Origin: Chamaea fasciata
Taxonomy: Eukaryota; Chordata; Aves; Passeriformes; Sylviidae
DNA: 64,000 nucleotides
NCBI GenBank assembly: GCA_029207755.1
Contig: JARCOQ010000025.1
Span: 3,774,820-3,838,819, forward strand
Reading direction: 5' to 3'
The notes under the pieces are model-generated. The model saw only the letters and a list, made by a program, of their open reading frames with translations. It was not told where the DNA came from and searched no databases. This document shows, in pieces, positions 1 through 11,861 of this stretch; the first letter of the stretch is position 1; each line of letters opens with the position of its first letter. Both the position numbers and the translations under genes were made by a program.

Positions 1-416
1 TAATTTTCCTACCACCCCTCAGCACTAATGGTTTTTTAGCACCTGGAGGCATTTCCCAGCTGCTTTCTCCTTCCCCTGTGTGCATGTTGAAACCAGGAAT
101 CTGCCCAGTCCCCGCCCCAGCACCAGGACTCTCCTAAGCCGGGGTTTCAGTCCCAGCCTTCCAGCGCAGACACACATTTCTGAGAAAGCCCTGGCAGCGG
201 TTCCTGGAGCAGAGGGACACGTTTCAGGAATCCAAGCTGGGTTGGTTTTTTTGGAGGTGGGTGGTTTTTTTTTGGTGTTTTTTGTTGTTTGGGCTTTTAA
301 ATATTATTATTAGTAGTATTAGTATTAATTTTTACATTTTTATTTCTGAGCTGGCTGGCAAGGCAGAAAGGGAGCAAGCTTGCTCATCCACACACCAGCT
401 CACCAGCATTACTTGC
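1..416 (-). other. FKBP5 intron after the FFE exon (start of it)
   Basis: Intronic sequence reaching the left edge. It holds a T-rich run near 243-310 and an AT stretch near 300-345. No further exon is visible. Confidence 0.7.
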
Positions 417-559
417 CTCGAAAAAGAGGGTGGCATTGGAGGGGATTTTGGGGGCACTGCCAGCAGAGCCGTATGCGTACTCAGGTTTGCAGAGCAAGTA
501 GCAGATCTCTCCCTTCTTCATGGTGGCCACCCCAATGTCCCACGCCTTGATTACCTGAC
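417..559 (-). CDS. FKBP5: FKBP5 coding exon, second half of FK1 domain, GC donor
   Basis: The acceptor is CTAG and the exon is 143 nt. It encodes residues 84-131 from QVIKAWDIG to ATLFFE, including the catalytic-pocket region [10 protein letters not shown]. The family continues with IELLDFKG in the next exon, so the exon should end after GAG. The following bases are GCAAGT, the consensus of GC-AG introns. Confidence 0.94.
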
Positions 560-1912
560 CTAGGAGAAAGGCAGATGTCAGGCAGGAGGGAGCAACCAGC
601 AGCCCAGGAAAAAACCCATCCTGGGTGTGGCAGGGATGGCACCCAAAACACCTCCACATTCACAGGTCACTGAAGGCAGGGCTGACTCTGTCCAGCTGTC
701 CTGCAACAGGGTCAGTTGACCCCCTGCCCCGTGGTGATCCCACCCTCCACCACCCCACGGACGGACAGCCCTGGCCCAGCTCACCCTTGCCCAGGCTGAA
801 GATGAAGGGCTCGTTCCGATCGCGGCTGGAGTCAAATTTCTTCCCGTTGGCCAGTTTCCCTTTGTAGTGCACATAAACCTTGTCTCCAATCATGGGAGAC
901 TCATCCTCACTCCCAGGTCGCTTAATGATCTGAGAGAGAGAAACCACGCATGAGCTGGGGCCATGAGATAGCAAAGGATGCATATGGAGGGGGGGAGAGA
1001 AACACACACACATGCATTTACATGAAAATATATTAATATACACATGGATATACACCCCAGTGCTGCCCTAAGTAACAGGAAGGCTCAGGGGGGAGCTATT
1101 CAGTTTGCCTCTAAATTTGCCCTTCATCAGCTCCTAAAAGCAAGTGTCAAACTGGAGCCACAGCAATGGATCTGGATAGGGCTGGGAGCAGAGACCAGTC
1201 CGTACTGGGTGGATAAACACCATGGCTCCAAACCTGCAGTGAATGCAGCTCCACTCGCTCTCTGTCCGTACACATTTTACTCACAGGGGTGTGTCAGTTC
1301 ACTACTCACTCCTTGTCAACACTTTTTTCTGAACGCTGCAGCCGGGAACAAGCAGTTCTCGAGCTGAGGATGGAGCAGGGGAGGATGCTATTCTTGGAGG
1401 AAAGGTCCTATTCAAGTGGAGAAGTGTAAGTGCTGAGGAGCAGAACTATCCAGAAACGGCCCTGAACATGAAAAAGGGGCTGTGTAGCAGACTGGATGAC
1501 CTCAGTAGTGTGCTCTTTCTAATGTTTGTGAGTCACACACAGAAATGCTTTGCGGATTTACAGCTAATAATCTGATTAGGAACACAATAGCAGCGAAATT
1601 CGTGGAGCAGCCTGGGCCCACCAGCCTCAACCACCACTCCATCCTCCTTTACTCCAAGCGACGCTCATCCCCTTTGCCTTTCAAATGAAAGAAGTCAATC
1701 CTACAGCCCTGGAACTGTGACCCTGAGGGCTGGAGATGCAGCCCAGTGAGGTGACCGTGCACCCCAAAGCGCAGGTGGGCAGGACACTCTTGGCAGAACC
1801 CCTTTACCTTCAGAACCCCTCGGTCCTTGGATGGTGTGATGTCCTCGCCACGCTCGGCCAGAGCTGCTGCCTGCACCTCCCCTTCGCTCTTGGTGGCCTC
1901 ATCAGTGGTCAT
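417..1912 (-). CDS. FKBP5: FKBP5 (FKBP51) coding region, N-terminal part; continues past the left edge
   Basis: FKBP51 is a peptidyl-prolyl isomerase and Hsp90 co-chaperone that tunes glucocorticoid-receptor signalling. Three coding exons are seen on the minus strand: 1912-1808, 929-785 and 559-417. They join in phase (105, 145 and 143 nt) into 131 residues that follow human FKBP51 closely. The peptide begins MTTDE and covers most of the first FK506-binding domain, including GKKFDSS, the VIKAWDIGV segment with the pocket tryptophan, and [10 protein letters not shown]. The domain is cut after TLFFE, where the last visible intron starts with GC rather than GT. The second FKBP domain and the TPR domain must lie beyond position 1. 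I see no stop or frameshift. FKBP4 is the nearest paralogue, but the N-terminal sequence and the CLPS/LHFPL5/SRPK1 neighbourhood favour FKBP5. Confidence 0.96.
785..929 (-). CDS. FKBP5: FKBP5 coding exon, first half of FK1 domain
   Basis: A CTCTCTCAG acceptor and a GTGAGC donor bound 145 nt encoding residues 36-83. It runs from IIKRPG through [12 protein letters not shown] and [13 protein letters not shown] to SLGKG. The last glycine codon is split with the next exon (one base here). Confidence 0.96.
930..1807 (-). other. FKBP5 intron between coding exons 1 and 2
   Basis: An 878-bp intron with GT-AG ends and no conserved element that I recognise. A short CA-rich stretch sits near 1003-1015. 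Confidence 0.85.
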
Positions 1913-1925
1913 GGTCTCCTTGGAC
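1808..1925 (-). CDS. FKBP5: FKBP5 exon with start codon (coding 1808-1912)
   Basis: The acceptor CCCCTCAG precedes 13 nt of 5'UTR and the ATG at 1912-1910. It encodes 35 residues ending in DRGVLK, with donor AAG/GTAAAG at 1807-1806, phase 0. The stretch corresponds to the acidic, flexible N-terminus before the first FKBP domain. The ATG is the first in the exon and matches the family start. Confidence 0.93.
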
Positions 1926-2864
1926 CTGAGGGGACACAGCACACACCCCGTCAGCCTGGCAGGACCACGGGACATGGTGGAAGAGGAAAGGGTTTGTCAC
2001 CCAGCATGGAAAGACAATGCACAAGCAAGCATTTTCCCCCAGAATTAAAGCAAACCCAACACCAAAAGAATCCCAGCTATTTGGGTGGATAAAGAGAAAA
2101 CTCACAGCAAGAATCTAAGGGACTGGGGTTGGTTTTTTTTTTTGGGCAAACTGCTGGAGCGCTGTGCTCCCAAATGTCACCACATAGGCAGCCAAGGTGC
2201 CAGAAAAGCCACGTTTTCCATTGAACACAGACTTTTTCCAATGGTTCCTGGTGAAAAAAAGAATTGCCTACGGTTTCAAAAACATATTTCCTGATGATTT
2301 CCTTCAGACCATGGGGCTATTTTGGTAGCTGCACTGCTGGGCGACACATCATCAAGGAAACATGTGACGGAGAATTAGAAAGCGATGGGTTTTTTAAGAC
2401 ATAAACCAGAACTATGAAAGCCACTCTAATTGCGAAACTTTCCCACAGTCTTCAGCGTGGAGGCTGATGTTAACCAGCAGGAGAAATCATTCATTTGGGG
2501 GATTCAAAAAGAGCAAAGAAAGGATGTTTTCAGCTCCAAGGACAGATAAGTCGCGCTGCAAGAAGAATTGCTTTGCTCACACCCGGGTGGAAAGGGAAGG
2601 ACTGGAGCCCGGCCCCCCCAGCACAGGAAGCCACCGAGACACAAAGAGCCCTGAAATGGAAGAAGCAAAGAGAAAAATAAGGGAACTACTTGTTGCAAGG
2701 CTCAATTATCACAGTCTTTGGGGTGATATTTAATGGGATTCTGCGTCTGTTCCCTTTCCTCTGTGCTGCTGGGGTTTCAGAAGGGAACATCTTTTGAAAA
2801 AAGCATTTAAAAAGCAAACAACGTGTGGTGAGACCCATTATCTCACAGGTATTCATTGGAAAGC

Positions 2865-3085
2865 GTGCCATGGGTGGCTTTGGAAGAAATGTTTGATGAT
2901 GTGGGTGGTGAAGCACTGGTTACCCAACAGGTTGATGGATGCCCCGTTCCTGGGAACATTTGGGTGAGTTTGGACAGAGCCCTGAGCAAGCCGGTCAAGT
3001 GAAAGGTCTCCCTGCTCATGCTGGGGGTGCTGGACTGGACAGCCTTTAAAGTGTCCTTCCAATGCACACCATTCCATGATTCAAT
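2865..3085 (+). mobile_element. CR1-type LINE 3' tail
   Basis: The sequence follows the familiar 3' end of avian CR1: a TTCCTGGGAACATTTGGG-like block, GGACAGAGCCCTGAGCAA, the line GGACTGGACAGCCTTTAAAG and a terminal ATTCCATGATTC-like repeat. Only about 220 bp of the 3' end is present, as is usual for 5'-truncated CR1 copies. Diverged and non-coding. Confidence 0.75.
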
Positions 3086-3750
3086 GACTTGGGTGCTGGG
3101 ATGGTCTCCAAGCCACCACAGCCTTCCTCCTGGAGAGGAGTGAGGAGGTGGTGGCGGTGCCCATCCCGGCACGGCCATGGCATCGGCACCGTGCACCAGC
3201 TCAGGGCTTCCCAGCACAGATCCTGTGCAGCACCAGGGACACATCATCAATAACCAACCCATGAGGACCAGGAGAAGCCCCAAAAGCAGGGAAGCTTGCC
3301 CAAGAATCGCCACCTCCCGGGACAGAACCTCCCCAGGTCCACCAAGCAGCCACCGCTGGGATGCAGGAGAGACGGACAGGGAGGTGCTGGCTCCGGCTTG
3401 CCGGTTGCTAAATCCCACCAAGAGACATCTAAAAATACACCCTACGCATCCTTCTCATTATTTTTCTACGTAAGCAATTAGAGGAGTCATCCAGGGAAGC
3501 TGGCCAAGGCGGGCGGGAGGGGAGACGCTCTGCGTCAGCAGCAGTGGGAGGGATGGAGCCCTCAAGACCCAGCTATTAAAGATGTGGCCCACGTTATGAA
3601 AGAGCTCACGACTTCTCCATCCAGCAAAAACGGCTCCAACTAGGTTAGAGAAAAGAGTGCACTGCTCCCACTTATCTCCCATTTGGAGCGACAGGAGGAG
3701 GTTGGCCAGCGGCCAAAATCCCAATTAATTTGAAACAAACAGTTGTAGGG

Positions 3751-3770
3751 CAAAAAAAAAAAAAAAAAAA
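3751..3770 (+). repeat. poly(A) run
   Basis: About twenty consecutive A residues inside the FKBP5 first intron. No recognisable SINE body precedes it. Confidence 0.85.
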
Positions 3771-6700
3771 AATCTGCAACTCCCCGAGGTTTAAATAGCG
3801 AGCAGGCAGGGATGGCACTGAGCACAGCAAGCTTGTTGGTGGTGTCAGAGCCTGAATCTTCTTGTTTGTGTACTCTGGATACAGGGAGGGCATTAATTAA
3901 TCACTCTGTGCAAAAGCCCCTGGGTGTTTCTGACACCCCAAGCAGATCCTGCTTTCCCGTTGCTGCTACTATCCACGAGATTAATGTTGTAAGCCTGTAA
4001 ATGAAGCCAGGATAAACCATCCTCCCTCCTCTGAACATCCACAGAGCTCCATTTCCCTGGGATATAAACACGGACGGGTCGGAGAAGCACAGAAATAAAT
4101 AAAAACAAGCCTTTTAATTTTACAATTCCCTCTCCACACAGGTGTTGCTGTCTCCCAACACTGAGAAATAGGTGAAAATTCAGAGGGGAGAATGGGATGC
4201 AGATGTCTGACCCTGCGCTGAGGACAGACAGGTATCACACATGCTAGGGTTTCACCAACCACACGATCCCCAGCCACATTTCCTAGAAATCGGCATACCG
4301 GGAATTTGCCAGCTCCAAATGGAAACTTCATGTTGCAGATCCCTCCCGGAGGCTCGCAGGAGGGGAAAGGGATGGGGAAGAGCAAGGCTGGGCAGGGTTT
4401 AGAGGGGTCTCACCTTGCCACCATGCAATCGTTGGAGAAGGTCTGAAGGTGCAGGGAGAGTCCAGGCCCAGAGACACAGCAGGGAAATACCTGGTAAGAA
4501 GAGGGCGGGGGGGGACAAAAAAGGAAAAAAACATGAAAAAAACATACGTGCTTTATTCTAAAACACGATTTCAGAAGAAGGGAGAACAGAGCAGTTTTGA
4601 GCCACAGATCACGTTCCACCATGGTCAGAGAGGGGTGATGAAGACTATGGCCAAAACCTGTTTAGCCTCGCTGTTTCCACAAAACAGCATCTTACCATCA
4701 GCTTAAAAAAAATAAATAAATCAAGGCTATATCCTGTCCAATTGTTTCACTGGGATGAAAATTAACAGGATGAAAAAATAAGAGTTGGCTGCTCTGGGGT
4801 TTGTTTTTTAAGACCCACTTAGCACAAAGCACTTTCACTTCCACGGCACCACAGCAGCCCTGAAAGCTCCGGATTGCAACACAGGAGGGAGTTTCTTGAA
4901 AACGCAAAGGTCAGGCTTAAAAACAACAAATCTGAAAGCACAGCAGGGGGATGTGGGGCCCTGGATCCTGGTGATCATCTCCCCAAATCCCAGCCCCTCG
5001 AGCTGGACAGCAGCACAGGGCTGCACACGCATCCTCCAGCCCCAGCACAGGCTGATAACGAAGAATAACCCAATTAGTGCAGCAGCTGACTCTCTCCACT
5101 GTCCCACGGTGGATTGCTTCCCCTTCCATCACAAGAACTACTTATTTCTAATAAAATCCCTTCTTGCTGAGCAAGCCGTGCGTGTGCAGCAGGAGAGGGA
5201 AGACCAGAGCAGTGATTTCTGCTGGATGAGGGTGTTTTAAGACACCTCAGGGCCAGCCCGCTGAGCAGAGACCAAGGAAGGTGATGGTAATGAGTTTAAA
5301 TTGTGATTTCTAATAAAATACGACCTGCCTAAGATGGACAAGCAGCTCCACAAAATCCTCAGCTGCACCCCAACACAAAAGGACAAACCCAGACATCGAC
5401 TGTCATTTCTCACACTCATACATAACAGTTAATTAATTATTTTTTTTTTCTTCAATCCTGGCCACTTGACTTTCTCTCCCTCCTTCAAAATAAACAGGGA
5501 AGCCATAAAACTGGAACTATTGTTCACCAACTAAGAACTCCTTAGTAAGCAAATGGATCAATTTACTTCCTAGCATGCACGTTGTGCAAGCGGCCAACAC
5601 CCCGGTGGGCTGGGCATGGCAATTTCTATTCAAACAAAAAAACCAAAATGCAAACAGAGCTGCTTGAATTGCCCAGCACCTTGAGAAGCCCCCAAGGTGA
5701 GCCCTGACCCACCAGGGACCAAAGCACAATCCCTGGTCTCCTTTATCCATGGGCAATCCCTGCTCCAGGGTGAACACCATGGAGACCCTGGTACCAAACA
5801 GTGCCACCCACACCATGGGGACACTCCAGAGAGGGATGCAGCCCCCAGCTGCATCCCAAGGACCAGGAGGTATCTGCCTCTCACCAGGAAAGCAGCAACA
5901 GGGGAAGGCTTTAAAACAATTAAGAGGATCATGAAGTGAAAAAGAAAACTACTGTGTGCAGCTCAGTTAATTGCAGTGGTGGATGTTCCCATCACACTGG
6001 CTTCATCATCCTGCCTAGCTAATATTTTTAAGCTTCTGAAATGGTTTTGTTGAAGGTTCAAGTCATAACTAATTTATTTATTTTTTTAAATATGTGGAAT
6101 AAGAGGCTGTTCCTCAGCTGCAGCGAGAGGAACAAGTGAGCAGGACGGGTCACTAACCCTGCCAGAATAAATATCTCAGGCAAAAGCAAGATGGGTTCAG
6201 TCTCTCTGCATCCCCTGGAGTGAGGTGAACAGGCCCGTGCCAGCAACACACAAAAGACTTTCAGAGAGGAGTGGTTTTATCCCCCCAGTTTACAATACAA
6301 ACCCATTAAAAATAATCTGGCTCTTCTGCTGGTTTTCTAGCAAGGAAATGCTCGCTTGGTGGTTTTTCCAGGACACTTCAAAATAAAATTAAAAAGAAAA
6401 AAATCAGAGGGATAAAGGTCCTCTGAACTCTCTTGTGAGCAGCCTGCGGTCCATCTCCCTCAGAGTGGGTACCCAGAGACACAACACCCTCCACTTTCAT
6501 GTAAAAGGGAATTAAGAAAAAAAGCAGCATTTTCTTTCCTCCCTCCCTTATTTTGAAGGACAAACTTATACTGGGGAGAGCAAAATCCATGGACATTTAT
6601 GGGTGGCTGCTGTCCCCAGGGCAGAAGGTGCCAGGGGCAGGATGAGGCTGAGAATTTTACACACAGATGCTCTGCAGCTCCTTTCCTACATGCCCCCAAA

Positions 6701-9700
6701 GCCACCCCTGGCCCCAGCAAGGATTTCAGCTGCTTCCACCAGAAAAAATCACAGCAAGTCTCTGCCACAAGAACAGATCCTCAAAACACTGGAGAAAACA
6801 GGGATGCCCAAAGTCTTTGCTCTGCATCAGCAGGGAGAGGCACCAGCCTGCACCCATCCTGCTCCTGAGAGGCTGACACAGCTTCTGATGATGGCTAAAG
6901 CAAGATAATTAAAGAAATACAGCGATAATGAGTGTATGGACAGCTGTTCCACACCAGCCTGAGCTTCTTGGGAGATGCCTGGCAGGGAGACCAAGCATCC
7001 AAACAAACTCAGAGGCCGTAATATAGAGACACACAACAGTGGGGAATGCAACTTCCTAAAGCCTTCATAAATGAGGATTATGTAACTGGACAGGAAAAAA
7101 AATATAATAATATAGCCAAGCAGGTTATATAAACCATCTGTAAAATGTGAGAAAGTACTTGACATCCCACTACCCACTCCTTGGCACCCTCTCACTGGGT
7201 TTTCTGCCACCAAAAACGAGCGGGCTCCTTTCAGTCGTGTCTTCTCCTCTGGTCAAAACAACCAGGGAGAACAGACCAGCCCGGCTTTTTGGAATTAAAT
7301 GTTCCACCTCTGGCTGTTAAATGTGAAGTTTCCGTCCCCATGCAGCACACCAAGTGAAGTCCAAGCCCTCCACAGGCGACTCGGAGCAGCCTCCTGCCAG
7401 CAGCTACACCAAATGCTGAGCAAATTGAATTTCAAGTGACAGCTTGGGGGGGGGGAGACGACTTAAATAAACACAAAATGGGAATAAACAAGAAACTCCT
7501 TGTTTGCCAATTCGGTTTTAATTCAGCATTTTCTCCGGAATAAACGTGGCAATTAAACTTGGATTTATTTAATTTTTTTGTTTTGTTTTGTTTCTAAAAG
7601 CATCTCACTGCTCGCAACAGATTTGGGGTTTTCTCCAAGCAACTTGCAGCCAGGTGACCCCTGGCAGTGGGGGTGCTGTGTTTGATGATTTATTTTTGAT
7701 AATTTTTACCCACACACGAGGGCTGAGCAGCACCTGGAGCATCCCAGAGCCGAATCCCAAGGGGGGAATCCTCAGCTCAGCATCCGGCACTGCCGCCAGC
7801 AGCTCTGCCACCCAGAAATAACTCAGCACCCAAAACCATCTGCACCAGGGACCTATAAATGCCAAATTATTTTGGGCAAACCCAAATTATTTCTGGCAAT
7901 TCCCAGTGAAACACCAGCCTGCTCCAGTGCCAAACGAGGATTTCTTGGAGAAGCATCACAAGAGGACAAACTGCAGGAGGGGATTGGGGTGGCACTGCCA
8001 CTGCTGGGGACACCACGGCTTTGGGGACAATGCTGCACCACCAGCAGGTGACCCAGACCCTGGCAGCACAGGGGTGAGAACAGGCACTGAGACACACACT
8101 GCTGTGCATCACCTGGGGTGGGGAGGGAGGCTGCATCCCACCTGGGCTCCTCTTTGGGATGGTGTCACGTCCCAGGAATGATGCTCTTCGCCAGGCAGTG
8201 CCTCCCAGGGCCCTTTTTATCAAGTGGTTAAATTTAATTTAAATCAAAAAGTACTTGAAATGAGAATGTTTTTCCATCTAAGAGCAATTTACAAAGACGG
8301 GACACTGCAGGTAGAAGATGATTTAACTGCAGTCCCTCACCATCCCAACTCTTCACTTCTGACAGTTACTTTACTATTATTTTCCTTATTTTCCAACGCA
8401 CTCGCTTGCAAAATCAGAAATCCTTACTAATCACAATTACTAGTTATGGAAAAAGCCTGTCAGCTCCATGACAAACAAGTTACATGAACAACTTGTACGT
8501 TAGAGCACTCGTGGCCACTTCTTTACACCCACAAGCACAGAGCATTAAAATAATAAAAAAAAAATTCCTTGCTAAGTAACATCTATTTCCCTGTTATGTG
8601 CACAAGATCAGTAGGAGCTTCACAGCTCCCTCAAGGGGCTGCAACATCTTTATATAAATCCACGTAACCGAGAGTGACAATAAAATGAAATTGATATAAA
8701 ATAGTATAAAATGAGAAATAACTGAGGACAAACTGTTTTTCAAACCGTTTACAAAATATTTTTCCCCTGAGCCAGCCTGGGAGCTGCAGCCAGCCCGAGG
8801 AGGTCTTGGTGCCAAGCATCTCAAACCTTCCAGCAAACTTTCTCCTTCTGCAAGCAGGTAATTAATTAAAACTCACGTAACTACACAGCACTGATGTTCC
8901 TGAGGGATGCAGTTTGCTTTTTACTCGGGAGTTGTCCTTATTTTTTGGCTCATCCCAGCAGGAAGGTGCTCTAACAGTGCAGTGAAAAGGACCTCAACAT
9001 GACTGAAGTGTGTGCTGGGCAAACACAGCCTTGGGAAGATGAGGTTATTTGCATTTATTTTTAAAAAAACCAACCAAACAAGAAAAGATAATTGCATGAG
9101 CAATTATCCCAGCAGACATCTCTGTTCTGAGCAGGATGGGCACCACTAGCAGCCTCTATCCTGCCAACCTTCCCCACCGGATCCCTCCATCCCCCAAGCC
9201 ACCAGCGGCGCCACATGTTATCACCCCTCCCACCCTGTGCATTTCAGCAGAGGAGAAAACTTCTTACACTAACTCCCCAGAAAACTGCTGGGGATTTTTT
9301 CCATGCCACCATACATTTACCCCAGCACAAACCCCATCTCCATCACCCAAGCCCTCAGAAAAGTCCTCAGCCACTCCTTCCAACAGCACCTGTGGCTGCC
9401 GTGAGCACCCAGCTCCATCTCACCCTGTTCTCCTGCACCCCTCAGGGTGCTGCCATCACCCACCACGCTGGGGAGGGGGACCAGCACCCCTTCAAGGACC
9501 AACAACCCACCCAGGACCCCTCCATCCCACCCTTGTGCTGCAAAACTCCCGCACCATTTGGATTCCTGCTTAGCCCCACACTCCTGGTTAACCCCCTGGA
9601 GGTCGTGGATGTTGTTCCCTCTCTGTCAGGGATATTTCTGTCCCCTCCCCAGAAATGTTGTCCCATTTCCAGAGTACCAGGCTGGAAATACAACCCAAGT

Positions 9701-10480
9701 ATCTCTGAGTTGCAGCACTGCCACTCAAATCACATCCACAGCACCTTTGGAAGGACGGGCCATAAAAGCCAGCTACAGGCTCTGCCAGACGTATTTAATG
9801 ACTTTCTTCAACAGGACAGGGGAGGAGGCAGGAGGGGGGCAGCTTTCTCATGTTTTAAAGGAAGGAGCAATCTGAGCTTTCAGCTTTTTTTAAACTTTTA
9901 ATGGCAGTTCCCAGGCTGGCTTTGATGCCCCCGTGATGTCCTAATATCCACCTCAGGTTTAACAGCTCATTAGGGTTGAGACACTATTTAAACTCTGCCT
10001 TTAAAACCGTAAAGTACCAGCTCCTGGCTTTCTTTTTTCCATTGTATTTTATTTTTAAGGGTACTTTTATTATTTGCACCGGTAGGGACAGAAATACGGT
10101 GCAGAGTTGGAGCCTCAGCTGGAAGCTGCAGCCTGGGGACACACCGATGACAGACGCACCTCCCACGAGTTCCTACAGCCCATTGTGTAAAATACAGTTT
10201 CCTGGGAAGAGCAAGCTCACTCGAACGTGCATTTTAAAAACAGAAGCTCTGGAAGAGTTTTTATGCCCGGAGGGGAGGGGAAAATCGCAGAAACTTTTTT
10301 TAAAAATCGCATTTACCTTGTGCAACCACTTCTACCTGCTGCCAAAGGCTCTGTATAGTGATGCACACACCCTGCGGGGTCTGTCTGGTCGGTGGTGTCA
10401 AAAGAAACGCTTCGGCTGCGCCCGGGAGCCTCGGATGGGGAGGCGAAGCGGGGAAAAGAAAAATCCCCTCCGGCGAGCAG

Positions 10481-11044
10481 CATCCCGGACTGTGCCGGAG
10501 CATTCCGGGCTGTCCTGGGGCTGTGCCGGAGCATCCCGGAGCATCCCGGGCTGTCCTGGGGCTGTGCCGGAGCATCCCGGACAGTGCCGGAGCATCCCGG
10601 GTAGTTCTGGGGCTGTGCCGGAGCATCCCGGACTGTGCCGGAGCATCCCGGGCTGTCCTGAGGCTGTGCCGGAGCATCCCGGGCTGTCCTGGGGCTGTGC
10701 CGGAGTATCCCGGACTGTGCCGCACTATCCCGGACTGTGCCGCACTATTCCGGGCTGTCCTGGGGCTGTGCCGGAGTATCCCGGGCTGTCCTGGGACTGT
10801 GCCGGAGCATCCCGGGCTGTGCCGGAGCATCCCGGACTGTGCCGCACTATTCCGGGCTGTCCTGGGGCTGTGCCGGAGCATCCCGGACTGTGCCGGACTA
10901 TCCCGGACTGTGCCGGACTATTCCGGGCTGTCCTGGGGCCGTGCCGGAGCATCCCGGACTGTGCCGGACTATCCCGGACTGTGCCGGACTATCCCGGGCT
11001 GTCCTGGGGCCGTGCCGGAGCATCCCGGACTGTGCCGGAGCATC
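10481..11044 (+). repeat. GC-rich minisatellite with 20-bp and 31-bp units
   Basis: About 560 bp built from two interleaved units. The short one is CATCCCGGACTGTGCCGGAG (20 bp). The long one is the same frame with an extra 11 bp (CCTGGGGCTGT) inside. Point variants such as CACTATTCCGG occur in the later copies. It lies inside FKBP5 intron 1 just beyond exon 1. The long open frames it creates on both strands are repeat artefacts. Confidence 0.92.
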
Positions 11045-11367
11045 GCAGTGCCCCCAGCACCGCCCGGGCAGCGCTGCGGGAACTGCTCCGGCATGGCTGG
11101 GGGGCTCCGTGGGGCAGGAACCCCGCTCCTCTCCTCACCCCATAGCATCCGCCGAGGTCACCATCCCCGTCCCCAACGCGCCAGCCCCACACGGAACGCC
11201 GATGTCCCCCACATGTCCCCCCAAGCGGGGTCCCTCAGCCCCGCGCGCGCCTGTCCCCAACGCCACGGTCACTCATTCCCCCCACCGACAGCACTCCCCC
11301 AGCCCCACAGAGGGTCCCGCAGGACCCCACAGCCCCGCACAGAACGCCCCGAGCCCGCGGGTCCCAC

Positions 11368-11450
11368 CTGTCGCTGTGGCTGTCGCCGCTGTCGCCGCCG
11401 CCGCCCGGCTCCGAGTGGCCCCGCGCGCCCGCCCGGCCGGGCCGCCCCGC
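11368..11450 (-). other. Probable FKBP5 non-coding exon 1
   Basis: A strong donor, GCGACAG/GTGGGA, sits at 11368/11367 on the minus strand, just downstream of the CCAAT/GC-box cluster. Family knowledge says FKBP5 begins with a non-coding exon in a CpG island. The 5' end is a guess, as no TATA box fixes it. Confidence 0.4.
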
Positions 11451-11482
11451 CCCGGGCCCCGGCCCCGCCCCGCTCACGTTTC

Positions 11483-11551
11483 ATTGGCTGTCCCGCCTGC
11501 CCGTCTTAAATGCCACCTTTTCATTGGCTGCGCAGGCGGCGATATGCAAAT
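11483..11551 (-). promoter_or_regulatory. Octamer plus paired CCAAT boxes
   Basis: Minus-strand ATTTGCAT at 11551-11544 and two AGCCAATGA boxes about 40 bp apart (CCAAT cores 11527-11523 and 11487-11483), followed by GGGGCGGGG near 11471-11463. The spacing suits NF-Y pairs with an Oct factor feeding the FKBP5 promoter. Confidence 0.5.
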
Positions 11552-11624
11552 TAGAGTGCTATGCCCGCCCCCGGGTGCGCGGTCGCCGTGGTGGCAGCGG
11601 CGGGGCCGGGCGGGAGCGGGGACG

Positions 11625-11654
11625 GGGGACAGGGGACAGGGGACAGGGGACAGC
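11625..11654 (+). repeat. (GGGGACA)n short tandem repeat
   Basis: Four 7-bp GGGGACA copies upstream of the FKBP5 promoter. Confidence 0.8.
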
Positions 11655-11818
11655 CCGGCCCCGGGAATGCCCCGGGGTGTTTGACCCCATGCAATGCCCA
11701 GCGGGGTCAACTCCACGCGGTGCTGCGAGAGCACCGCGGCCACAGGCAGTGCTCCTCACCCCCGGGCTGTCCCCAACCCCTCGGCTTCATGCGACCCCCG
11801 CAAGGACACCCCAGCCCC

Positions 11819-11861
11819 GGAGGTGCCCCGGAGGTGTCCCGGAGGTGTCCCGGAGGTGTCC
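11819..11861 (+). repeat. 12-bp tandem repeat (GGAGGTGTCCC)
   Basis: Near-identical GGAGGTGTCCC copies, the first with a GCCCC variant. Confidence 0.8.

Larger units (their letters stand above)
1926..11367 (-). other. FKBP5 first intron (5'UTR intron)
   Basis: About 9.4 kb between the inferred non-coding first exon and the ATG exon. It holds a CR1 tail (2865-3085), an A20-type run near 3751-3770, C-rich sequence near 9180-9560 and a GC-rich minisatellite next to the promoter (10481-11044). All open frames here appear to be chance, including long ones across the minisatellite. I saw no clear palindromic glucocorticoid response element by eye. Confidence 0.6.
10380..11680. promoter_or_regulatory. 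CpG island and FKBP5 promoter region
   Basis: Dense CpG sequence around the inferred FKBP5 start, including the minisatellite. On the minus strand the upstream part carries an octamer (11544-11551), two CCAAT boxes (11523-11527 and 11483-11487), a TTTAAG element near 11507 and GC boxes near 11446-11471, in that order toward the start. Bounds are by eye. Confidence 0.65.

Noticed and set aside
8920..9130. TGTTCT/TGTTCC words, considered as glucocorticoid response elements
   Set aside because: The partner half-site three bases upstream does not fit AGAACA in any case I checked.
9136..9901. Plus-strand Pro/Ser/His-rich open frames in FKBP5 intron 1
   Set aside because: C-rich low-complexity intron sequence without homologue or splice context.
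9976..11684. Long plus-strand open frames (up to 389 codons) rich in GLCRSIPG/CPGAVPEHPG repeats
   Set aside because: They only read through the 20/31-bp GC-rich minisatellite; all three frames are open and there is no splice or start support.
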